Source: Sequoia sempervirens (taxonomy: Eukaryota > Streptophyta > Pinopsida > Cupressales > Cupressaceae). Taken from it: a DNA stretch of 64,000 bases. The translations under genes were made by a program, and so were the position numbers. Location of the stretch: assembly GCA_007258455.2 (NCBI GenBank), contig VDFB02344382.1, positions 157,789 to 221,788 on the forward strand, read 5' to 3'. The notes beneath the pieces were generated by a model. It saw only the letters and a program-made list of their open reading frames with translations, did not search any database and had not been told where the DNA came from. Every line of letters begins with the position of its first letter. The stretch's first letter is position 1. Shown one piece after another: positions 23,453-33,827 of the stretch.

Positions 23453-25118
23453 TTAAAGAAAATTAACTCCACCCCCGAAGAGATGAAGTGCTTTGAATAT
23501 TGTTCGCTGCATGGCAGCGGGAAGAACCTCACACCAATGTCGTTTCTGCCTGAAAGGCTTGACTTCTCTTCTGATGGGAATTGCAGGAGGCAATCCCTCT
23601 GGAATGAAAATTCTTAGGTATTCATATAGCCATGCAAAGGTACTCTGACAAAAGTTAGAATATGATGCAAATGAGAAATCTAATACCCCAAAGGTATTAG
23701 TTGTATTGTTGTCCATCCTGGGGATGTTGAATTCTTCAAACCAGTCAATCGAGTTCCAAACTCGATTTCTGTAATGCCGTAGGTGATCTTTTCTAATCTG
23801 ATAATATCCTTTGACCGGCTCATCGATCAGCTCTATATCACCTCTGACACATAGGAGTTTGATTCCCATGTCTTCGGCATCTTTGAGGCCTTGCAAAAGC
23901 ACCTCTTTTTCAATTTTAGTGAACTCCAATTGCACAGATGGGTGCAATTGTCCTTTAGGGGATATGATCAATTCCCCTGCTTCTAAATATGTTGTTGAAC
24001 AATCTCCATTGAACTCTATTGTCCATGACTTTGTCTCCTCTGTCGGTCTCTTTTCAGAACAAGAAATGTTCTGGTCTTCAACTTTTATCTCTGACAGAGT
24101 TACACAATTACCAGGACCCGTTTCAGGCTTTGCTCCTGTTGGAATAGATGACTTGAGCACAGCCTGCTCTTTTACGACCTTAAGAATTTGATCTACTTCT
24201 TCAGGATGATTTTGAAGATATTCCAGTTGCGAGACTTGTACCTTGGTCTTCATCATGGAAGCTACAATGTCAAAATTTGCTGAAGACGTCTCTTGAGCAA
24301 CTGCCATAGTAATCGCATGTGAAGATTTGGGTTTAGAAGTGAGAAGCACTTCTTCACCCTCTTCGTTTGATTTCCGCCTTTCTTCTTCTTCTTTCTGTGC
24401 TTTGAAGTGTTGATCACGTGTAAACACAGGAGTGTACTGACGGTATTCTTCTTCTTGATTTACGGGTTCTTCATCAAAGTATCCCGCTGCGGAGTCGCCA
24501 TCGAAGTTGTCCGTTTGTGGTAAAACAACCTTCGAACTTGGTATTGGTACAAAACTAGAACTGGGAGCAGCTTCAGTGTATCCCATGATTTGGATCATTC
24601 TCAGGTTCTCTGGACATGTGGATCCAGTATGTTCATCAGTGTCATGAAAAGGACAAAATACTGCACTGTGTGCAGCCTCAATCATTGATCTTGGTGGAGA
24701 TGTTGGCAACCGTGGCTGAAGATTCTCTCTCTTTGGTTGATACGGTTGCTGAACTGGAGATCTGATAGAATCTATTTTCATCAAGCCAGAAGTGATCATA
24801 TTATCTTCCAACTCAATGGCGTGTTCTTGTGCACTCTTCAACTCTGTTGCTTTGGCCGTCTTCAGAAAGAAGGCTATCTCTGATGGAAGAGCATTTATGA
24901 AACAGCTTATCAGAATCTCTAGTGATGGATCGAATGTAGAAGAAATTCTTGTAACAAGACGATTAAATCTTGCTACAAAATCCCTCATGTGTTCTTTGTG
25001 CTCCATCTTTGAATTTGTGAGCTGGGCAAACAACATATAATTGTCTTCAACGGGCTTGAATCTCGCCAAAAACTTCTCGCTCATAATTGCCCAACTTATG
25101 ATACTGCCTGGCGCCAGG
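23453..25118 (-). pseudogene. Gag fused to a degenerate RNase H-like domain (element M)
   Basis: One open minus-strand frame of about 555 codons. Counted from the first in-frame methionine at 25153, a retrotransposon gag segment covers roughly residues 15-130. A zinc-knuckle-like C-x2-H-x4-H-x4-C follows at 167-180. An acidic and E/K-rich linker comes next, then a short stretch like the one between protease and polymerase in Tat/Athila elements (near 306-330). Residues 377-463 resemble the plant RVT_3-type RNase H (WTIEFNG, EAGELIISPKG, QGLKDAEDMG, VRGD), with key acidic positions partly lost. Protease and reverse transcriptase are absent, so this was a deleted, non-autonomous copy. Its 5' end is missing at 25119, where it is fused to H. 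Confidence 0.7.
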
Positions 25119-25277
25119 TCATTGATGTGATCAGAGTGGTGCAGCATTGGCATGGTGGGTTTTTCCTGAGACGCATTTGGGAAGCAGGGATCATACTTGT
25201 TGCGTATGGATTAGTCTCCAAATTACTGGAGTTGTGGTGGTATTGCTTGAGGACAAGCAATTTTGGGAAGGGCGGAT
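25119..25277 (+). repeat. 3' internal end of an upstream H copy
   Basis: All 159 bases match 30313-30471 with about one difference, including the pre-LTR hairpin and purine tract. It shows that a second H internal region once lay to the left of the LTR at 25278. The shared word TCATTGATG marks the fusion with M. Confidence 0.9.
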
Positions 25278-27174
25278 TGTAATGTCCCCTTCTCAAACCT
25301 GATCTTTCCAGTGACCGTTGGCCTTTTCTTTGGGAACCTGAAGGCTAGTCGGAAGATAAATTAGGGTTTCCTATTTTTGAGGAGGTCTTTGCTCTGAGAT
25401 GATGGATTCAATTGCGGATCCTTTCTGGGTTTTCAGAGAGCTTCGCAGTGGTATGATCATCTCGGCATTCAGAGCACTTTTTGGAATTTACTATTTTTAG
25501 TAAATTCTATTTTTGGCAGCTTTCCAGTTGAGTTCAGCTCGGTTGACTTCCTGCTTCAGTTTGGTCAGATGTTTTGCTCAGTATTGGCTTCAGGGCACAT
25601 TCAGAAGGATAAGCTAAGTCATTTAATTAAAAAGTCACGTTTAAATATTATATTTTAACGTTGACCCCTTGGCTTAGATTTAATGACTTAATGTTGTTTT
25701 TAAAAAAGTGGGTTTTTGAGGGTGGCGCCCTCATTAAGAGATTATTTTAATTATTCCCAAAGTCAAAGCAATGTTATGAAGGGCGTAATTATTAAAGTAT
25801 GATATTCATTTAAAATATTATATCTTAAGCCTTGAAGAGAAAGTACGCCCATCCTTGAGGAGATTGGATTTTGACCTAAAAGCGGATTTTAGGGTTTGTG
25901 AAGTCAACTGGAGAATTATAAAAAGGAGTCTCGGAGCATCATTTACCATCTTTGGTCTATGCTAATGTTATGTTGCCGAAATGGTTGCGGAATTACTTCT
26001 TGGAATGAATGCCTCCTAGTCTGGGCTCGACTTCGTGCTTGAGAGACAGCACCTAGTGGAGAGGTTCGATTAATTGAGTTATTTTATAGTAAGTTTGGCA
26101 TTGTTGTAGAGTTATTGCTTTGAAGTTCAGATTTATGCGTTTCATAACTTTTCTGGAGTTGCTGATTTGATACAGCAGATTTATGTTTTTCATTGCAAGT
26201 CAAAAAATACAAAAAAAAGGGTTCTGGGTATTGCCTTTATCTCTTGGTCTAGGGAAGGCGATTCATTAGCTAAGGTTTCAGATTTTTTATTTAAGAATTG
26301 AATTTTTAAATGGAGGCCGTACCTTTCAGCCTGGCCGTACCTCTTGCATAAGCTTTGGAATTCGTGTAAAATCAATCTGCAGCTTTGGGGTCAGTCTCAG
26401 GGTCTTGTGTTGGTCGCTTAAGTCATTGAAGTATATTGCATTTTATTTCGAGTCTTTAGGAAGTCATATGTGAAAGATATCAGCATTTGAGGAGTTCTAG
26501 AGACTGCTGTTTATTCATTTATTGAGCAGATTTGTAACAGAAATCAGAAAAAGCGTGTTGATCCTTGAAAGTCTTTTGGTTTTGGTATTCATATCTAAGT
26601 TAAAAGTGATTCTCTATGATGTAATGCTGATTCTTTGATTTCACAAGAGTTTGGCAGGCGAATACTTTTAATTTGTAAAACTGACAGTAGTACTGGCAGT
26701 CTTTCTTTCCTGTGCAAAGCTGGTTGTAATTCTCAATTTCATTCGAAGTTTGTAATAGATAAATCTCCGCCCTATGGTAGCTACTTCCCATGCTGGGTGA
26801 GCAAGCACATTCTGGGTGTTGAGTAGTTTTCAGCTTTCAGCATTTCAATTCAAGCTTGCTTTCTGTAATCACTCCGTCATATGGTCGCCTCTCACTCCGC
26901 ATTGGATTGGGTAGCACATACTTGACGTTGAGTTCTTTCCTGCATTTAGAATAGAAGACCCTCTGACCAATGCTCGCCATCATCGGCGCCATACTGGTTA
27001 GAGTTACAGCATAAGCAGTTTGTTTTAGATCCTCTGACCAATGCTCGCCATCATCGGCGTCATTCTGGTTAGAGTTGCTTCCTTGCACGTTTTGGTTTTC
27101 TCCTCTAACCTTAACGGGTGCACTGCTTTGTAATTTGAAATTGAAAAACGAAAAAATTGGCTCGGAATATTTCA
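25278..27174 (+). repeat. Middle LTR of tandem H (1897 bp)
   Basis: TGTAATGTCCCC to ATATTTCA. TATA box at 25916-25924. TTTT-loop inverted repeat at 25484-25507. Two GGCCGTACCT copies near 26329 and 26343. It carries a 71 bp tandem duplication absent from the other H LTR. Confidence 0.9.
26951..27092. repeat. 71 bp tandem duplication within the H LTR
   Basis: CCTCTGACCAATGCTCGCCA and the 51 bases after it appear twice here but once in the LTR at 30472, so the duplication arose after the copies separated. Limits are approximate to a few bases. Confidence 0.8.
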
Positions 27175-27175
27175 G

Positions 27176-27188
27176 TGGTATCAGAGCC
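27176..27188 (+). promoter_or_regulatory. Primer-binding site of H
   Basis: TGGTATCAGAGCC lies one base after the LTR end. It is the initiator tRNA-Met type, as in K, B and E. Confidence 0.95.
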
Positions 27189-27229
27189 AAGATCCTGCCA
27201 TCCTGTGCTCAACAGAGTTCACTTGACAT

Positions 27230-30200
27230 ATGAGTGACAGAGGTATCAGACACTACATACAGAGAGAGATGACTACAGAGAAGTCTCTACTTGAGTTAAT
27301 GCATGATCTGTATACGCTATTGAAGGATCCTGAGTTAAGGTGTAGAATCAGAAAAATTTATGCTAAGTCTGAGAAGTCAGATTTGATTGGGGTTTCTAAA
27401 GAATGCCAGTTCCAGAGGAAATGTGAACACGAGGCTGACATACTCTACAGAGATTATCAGAGCATGACAAATGAGTTTAAGAACGGTGTTTCTTTTGATG
27501 CCTTTTTGGATTGGGTGGTGATTTATCACCCTGGAAAGCGGGCTATGGTCAACTACATCAAGAAAATGATTAAGGAGGAAACAGAACATACAATGGTTGC
27601 AGGAGCAAGGAAGGAAGAAGAAGTGTCTGTTTGTGGTTTGCAGCCCACAAATGAACATGTCGAAGAGAAAAATCAGTCAACTAATATTGAAGAAGGCACA
27701 AGCAAGGTGCACATGTCACCTCAGAATGATCGTAAGCTTGATATAGAAACCTTGACAGTTGAGGAATGTGTGGGAGAGCTTCATAATACTTCCCTAGATT
27801 TGCATGTGAGAGCAAGTGAGGATGTTGGTGATGAGTCTAAGGAGTTCATGCAATATCATACTGAAGATTTGATGAGGAAGGATTTTCCTCGTGTTGCTGT
27901 CTTAACTTCCCAAGAAGTCTCACATGAAAAAATCAGCAACATACTCTCTCATGAGGGTTCCATAGAAGATAATGAAGATGAAGTTTTTCAAACAACAAAC
28001 ATTGAAGATTCTTCACTTCATTTCAGGGGTGACATTGTTGGTCTTGGGATTGATCAGCAAACTGAGCCATTGGAGAGAAACTTTTTATGATGATGAGCAT
28101 TCTCTGTTAGTTGGTGGTGAAGTACAAGAATGTTGGAGTAGCAAAGAGGGCAGCAAAGGCAAGGAACGAAGTTCTGATTTTCAGTTGCAGCCCATCAGCA
28201 GTTCACCGTCTTTGCATGTTCATGAGTGGGAAGATCAATGCAAGGTATCTTTTGGAAAAGAAGTACAAGCGCTATCCCTATTTGATCGCACACACATTTT
28301 GGTTGATGATCTCTGTTGGAAGGCTCAGTCTGAAGAGAGACGAAGTGGAGTTAAGGATGAAGTTGCTCTTCCTAACTTGCAACTTATCAGAGGCTCTTTG
28401 GAGACATTGAAATCAGCATACATACACTTGATTGAAGATCAAGATCGTGCCGATGAATCTGCAAAGAAGGCCTTCATGGTTTTCGAAGAAAGGGAGAATA
28501 TGGTTGATGAGCTCACCTTGGAGCTTAAATCAACAAAGGACAATTTGAAAGAAACCCAGCTGGCTCTAAGAAAGGTTGAAGACCAGTTCGCAGATTTCAA
28601 ACTTTTCAAGGAGCAAGAGGATGCACGAAGAGCTGGAGAAATCAAGCAAGTAATTGATGAGATTGATAGTCTTCGAGAGGAGTTTGATCTTGTAGGTTTC
28701 ACAAGAAAATCAAAGGTTGCATGTGCAGATTTGGAGCAGCAAGATGAAAGGGATGACTTTCAAGTTTATGACAATCCTCTTTTTCAAGAAGGTGATGAGA
28801 ACAGTTATGATAATCCTCTCTATGAAGTAGAGGATGAAATGGAGAATGAAACTGATTCTGGTTTCCAGTGCTTGGATGCTTCGATATCACTCCATGAGGA
28901 TGTGCCTCGTATGTTGAGTAGTAATAGATGCATAAGTGGCTTTGAGGATGAAGGTTCTACATGGGAGGAATGGGACAAAGGTGAACTAGACTTTGGTAGT
29001 TGCACTCTTGACAATCCATCCCTTGGGAGGAATGATGTTTGGATTCATATTGATCAGTTTTGGGAGCGGAAATTGAAGCCACTCTATGTTTCATACTCCC
29101 TTAATGTGGAAGCTTTCATGGTTAAGCTTCAAGGATTTACTAGATGGGGCATCAGTTTCGTGAGAAGGCACTTGGTTCTCACTAACACTTGGGAATGTGT
29201 AGAGATTTCTTTGCAGGGTGTTGAAAATCACTTTCAGTTGGGTATCCATGCTTGGGATTCTCAACTTGGGTTGTCAGAGTTTATTACTTATGGAAAAGAT
29301 TCTTGGAGGGATAAGGAACAAATTTCCAGACTTGTTGATGTTGTTCCCTTCATTTCCAGCTACTTGATGGTTCCGTTTGTTCTTCAACAAATGGATTGGA
29401 GAGAAATTTTGAATATGGGTTGGAAAGATCAACGATCGGTAGTTCTTGGAAGTGACTTTCAGCTCAGACAAGGGCTGATTTTGAGACACGAGCTTGCTGG
29501 TTTGAGGCAGACCAGCCACCTTACATGTTGCGTTTCTCGCATTCAGGAGAGTTGGTTCATCACTCCTGATCAAAGAGGTGGTAGTTCTCTCATGGAGATG
29601 AATCTAGGGTTTTTTCCAACCACCTTGGAGGTGTCACCTTGCAGCTCGATGGTCATCTCACATGCTCACGTTTGGGATCTTGAGTGGTGTTGTTGTTTTC
29701 CTTTGGGTAGGACTCAAGAATCAGATTGCACTACGCTGATCCTAGCCTTGATCAACAGCAATTATTTGTTCCTTCACACTTTTCCTACTCTCCAAATTCA
29801 TCTTATGATGGTTGATGATGTAAACTTTGACAGTTTACTCTCAGGATTGATTCATGACAGCAGTAGCTCACATGCTTTGGTTCACCATTCGGAGACTCAT
29901 GGGGTTGGAACTATGATTGTTTTCTGTAGTCTTCATGGTTGTGCCAGTATAATTCAGCTGAGGCATGGTAGCTTTATGCGGAGACATGAGTATGAGTTTG
30001 TTGAGCTCTTGCAAAGGATTGCTTCCCTCCTTGCAAGAAGATTTGTAGAGGTCACACTTGCAGTCATGGTCCCGTTTGTTACCATGTGGAGGTATGGGGA
30101 GGAGTTCGATTTTGATTTGAGTAGTCTATCTCTCCTATTGCTTAGAATGGTGATTGACAGTAGTATGGTTGATACTGTTAATTCGGGGGATCGGGGACAT

Positions 30201-30476
30201 GAGATGTTGCATGATTTTGATTTCCCTCCTTTAAGATCTTTCAGTTTGAGTATCATAGATGGTAACACTTTGGAGTTACAAGGGGAGTCAGGGCAGCATT
30301 GGCATGATATTTTCATTGATGTGATCAGAGTGGTGCAGCATTGGCATGGTGGGTTTTTCCTGAGACGCATTTGGGAACCAGGGATCATACTTGTTGCGTA
30401 TGGATTAGTCTCCAAATTACTGGAGTTGTGGTGGTATTGCTTGAGGACAAGCAATTTTGGGAAGGGCGGATTGTAA
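27230..30476 (+). CDS. Long non-pol ORF of element H, one frameshift
   Basis: It starts MSDRGIRHYIQRE 54 bases after the PBS start and runs open to 28090. It then continues in another frame without a stop to 30476, about 1080 codons in all. The frame change falls at a T5 run (28082-28086), so a single-base indel is the simplest cause. The N-terminal 100 residues have the layout of the chromovirus gag start (EHE, SFDAF). A highly charged region follows, then a coiled coil (about 28396-28690), then YDNPLF (28767) and YDNPLY (28806), then a W/H-rich C-terminal half. There are no protease, RT or integrase motifs. The stop (TAA) lies in the first bases of the LTR. Function unknown; the length and openness argue that it was under selection until recently. 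Confidence 0.7.
30437..30454 (+). promoter_or_regulatory. Pre-PPT hairpin of H
   Basis: TTGCTTG, loop AGGA, CAAGCAA, with 17 nt (purine-rich) before the LTR at 30472. The same 18 bases occur at 25243-25260, 43919-43936, 45600-45617 and, on the minus strand, 53408-53425. Confidence 0.7.
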
Positions 30477-33400
30477 TGTCCCCTTCTCAAACCTGATCTT
30501 TCCAGTGACCGTTGGCCTTTTCTTTGGGAACCCGAAGGCTAGTCGAAAGATAAATTAGGGTTTCCTATTTTTGAGGAGGTCTTTGCTCTGAGATGATGGA
30601 TTCAATTGCGGATCCTTTCTGGGTTTTCAGAGAGCTTCGCAGTGGTATGATCATCTCGGCATTCATAGCACTTTTTGGAATTTACTATTTTTAGTAAATT
30701 CTATTTTTGGCAGCTTTCCAGTTGAGTTCAGCTCGGTTGACTTCCTGCTTCAGTTTGGTCAGATGTTTTGCTCAGTATTGGCTTCAGGGCACATTCAGAA
30801 GGATAAGCTAAGTCATTTAATTAAAAAGTCACGTTTAAATATTATATTTTAATGTTGACCCCTTGGCTTAGATTTAATGACTTAATTTTGTTTTTAAAAA
30901 AGGGGGTTTTTGAGGGTGGCGCCCTCATTAAGAGATTATTTTAATTATTCTTAAAGTCAAAGCAATGTTATGAAGGGCGTAATTATTAAAGTATGATATT
31001 CATTTAAAATATTATATCTTAAGCCTTGAAGAGAAAGTACGCCCATCCTTGAGGAGATTGGATTTTGACCTAAAAGCGGATTTTAGGGTTTGTGAAGTCA
31101 ACTGGAGAATTATAAAAAGGAGTCTCGGAGCATCATTTACCATCTTTGGTCTATGCTAATGTTATGCTGCCGAAATGGTTGCGGAATTACTTCGAGGAAT
31201 GAATGCCTCCTAGTCTGGGCTCGACTTCATGCTTGAGAGACAGCACCTAGTGGAGAGGTTCGATTAATTGAGTTATTTTATAGTAAGTTTGGCATTGTTG
31301 TAGAGTTATTGCTTTGAAGTTCAGATTTATGCATTTCATAACTTTTCTGGAGTTGCTGATTTGATACAGCAGATTTATGTTTTTCATTGCAAGTCAAAAA
31401 TTACAAAAAAAAGGGTTCTGGGTATTGCCTTTATCTCTTGGTCTAGGGAAGGCGATTCATTAGCTAAGGTTTCAGATTTTTTATTTAAGAATTGAATTTT
31501 TAAATGGAGGCCGTACCTTTCAGCCTGGCCGTACCTCTTGCATAAGCTTTGGAATTCGTGTAAAATCAATCTGCAGCTTTGGGGTCAGTCTCAGGGTCTT
31601 GTGTTGGTCACTTAAGTCATTGAAGTATATTGCATTTTATTTTGAGTCTTTAGGAAGTCATATGTGAAAGATATCAGCATTTGAGGAGTTCTAGAGACTG
31701 CTGTTTATTCATTTATTGAGCAGATTTGTAACAGAAATCAGAAACAGCGTGTTGATCCTTGAAAGTCTTTTGGTTTTGGTATTCATATCTAAGTTAAAAG
31801 TGATTCTCTATGATGTAATGCTGATCCTTTGATTTCACAAGAGTTTGGCAGGCGAATACTTTTAATTTGTAAAACTGACAGTAGTACTGGCAGTCTTTCT
31901 TTCCTGTGCAAAGCTGGTTGTAATTCTCAATTTCATTCGAAGTTTGTAATAGATAAATCTCCGCCCTATGGTAGTGTAGAAACCCCTTGTTTCCCCTATT
32001 CCTGTCTCTGTCTATTTTTTTGATGTTCTTCTGAAGTTTTGGGTTTTTTTGACGTTTCTAGGGTTTTAAGCATAAAATGCAAGAGGGCGTTTTTGCAATA
32101 ATATGATATAAAATTCTAATAAATTCAAATAACTCCGTAAAAGATTGAAATCATTGAATCTCCAGTTTGCCGGTATATTTAATAAATTTCTAAGTTGATT
32201 ACAATAAGGACCCAGATACATGCAATCAAAATACAATAATATTTTATGAAAACAACCTGGTTTATTGCAGCAAGATGAAGAATGTCTTTGGCATGGTACG
32301 GCAGCAATGATTTCCACTTTCTCCCTCCGTTCAGAGATCCAAAACAACACCAGGTAAGTGGCGCCCCTGTGAGTGAAGTCTGGATGCACAAAAGTTGGGC
32401 GCTTTCCTCAAGACCAAGTACGGCCCTTGCTGCTGGTACGGACCTGCTGTAGCCATGTACGGCTGTGAAGAAAGGTCTCTTCCCTTGCGCCTGGAGATAA
32501 CAACCACTGCTACTAAGATCTACGCCCTTGGTGATGAAACTTGCCCGCCTCAGGAGAAGGCGTTTTAGCTCTGGAACAAAAAGACGGCTTTCCTTGCTTA
32601 GTACGGCCTGTATACAGAAAAGTACGGCCAGAATACAGCAGTGCTAGATGAACAATAAATTCGGCTCCCTTATGAAGATCTCCAGATGTGAGAAATAGGC
32701 GCCTTGATATAAGAACTCTTCTGAATGAATGAGATAACTGAAACCCCGAAGATTTAATACTTCTGAAGCTCAATAATTTCTTCTGGATGAAGAAATCCCT
32801 CTGCCTGGCAATAAATCGGATGTTATTTCACATCCTCTGAATCGCTTCCACTGGAGATGGCTCGTTCTCCAATGTATCGAGACGAAACCCTAAGGCTTCC
32901 GTTCTCTGACGAAGTCTTGATCAAATTCTGATTCTCGAAAGTCATAATGGCTCAGAAACCAATGCAAAAACCTTTATCCTTCTCAAAAGTGCGATTTCCT
33001 TAATAATAGGAAATCATTAAAATATTCACTTTTTAAATCTTTTAATTCTTCGATAGTCTCAGCATTAAATTTAAATCATTAAATAAATCGTCAAACTGGC
33101 CCCTTCCTGATGATGGGCGCACCCCTCAAGGCAGATAACATAAGTTATAATTTAATATTATAACTTTACATTATAATCGTTAAATAATTAATATTTAATT
33201 AAATATTAATATCTTCCTCGTTACACATCCGATAACTGTTCCGTCTGATGCTGACGAACACTGAAGTGATCCCGAACACTGCCAATCTCATACTGCTAAA
33301 AATAGCAGGGGTCCCACATGCCTGCCAGGAACTGCTAAAATAGCAATTGCAAAAGGTCTCCGTCGAGCCCAAACGAAAGCCAATTGATCAAACTGTCTGA

Positions 33401-33827
33401 CGCTGAGCCAAGCTCCCAAACGACCCTCTAACCACTGACCACGAGGGTCTCTGATAGGCCAATCTCACGATCTCGATGCTCGCCAAAATGGGGACATGAC
33501 GTAGCTACTTCCCATTCTGGGTGAGCAAGCACATTCTGGGTGTTGAGTAGTTTTCAGCTTTCAGCATTTCAATTCAAGCTTGCTTTTTGTAATCACTCCG
33601 TCATATGGTCGCCCCTCACTCCGCATTGGATTGGGTAGCACATACTTGACGTTGAGTTCTTTCCTGCATTTAGAATAGAAGACCCTCTGACCAATGCTCG
33701 CCATCATCGGCGCCATTCTAGTTAGAGTTGCTTCCTTGCACGTTTTGGTTTTCTCCTCTAACCTTAACAGGTGCACTGCTTTGTAATTTGAAATTGAAAT
33801 ACAAAAAAATTGGCTCGGAATATTTCA
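30472..33827 (+). repeat. 3' LTR of H, split by solo LTR D
   Basis: 30472-31974 and 33501-33827 together match the LTR at 25278, apart from its 71 bp duplication. TATA box at 31111. The right end TTTCA is followed by A's gag. Confidence 0.9.
31975..33500 (-). mobile_element. A-type solo LTR (D) inside H's 3' LTR
   Basis: Plus-strand ends are TGTAGAAACCCC and GGGGACATGAC, the mirror of A's LTR. It lies between GGTAG (31970-31974) and GTAG (33501-33504), while the intact H LTR reads GGTAGCTACTT at that spot. The target duplication and the last A of the LTR have lost a base or two. It contains six TACGGC-type motifs and the inverted repeat at 33293-33308. Confidence 0.85.

Larger units (their letters stand above)
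25119..33827 (+). mobile_element. Tandem non-autonomous LTR element H (partial internal, LTR, internal, LTR)
   Basis: The order is a 159 bp internal remnant, LTR 25278-27174, PBS, a complete internal region with one very long ORF, and LTR 30472-33827 holding solo LTR D. The two LTRs differ at roughly 1-1.5% of sites by eye. The right flank re-enters A's gag at 33828. There is no protease, reverse transcriptase or integrase, so H must have depended on another element. Confidence 0.85.

Noticed and set aside
27972..28071. N-terminal MKMKFFKQQ stretch of the second H frame, membrane-like
   Set aside because: It overlaps the upstream frame, which carries the real protein-like sequence until about 28080. 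The hydrophobic stretch is out-of-frame reading.
28767..28823. YDNPLF/YDNPLY as cellular sorting (NPxY-like) signals
   Set aside because: The spacing does not fit the NPxY consensus, and nothing shows a membrane protein; only the motif sharing with B is reported.
29954..30490. Minus-strand ORF of 178 codons opposite the H ORF
   Set aside because: It lies fully opposite the long plus-strand ORF, lacks recognisable motifs and is best explained as a shadow frame.
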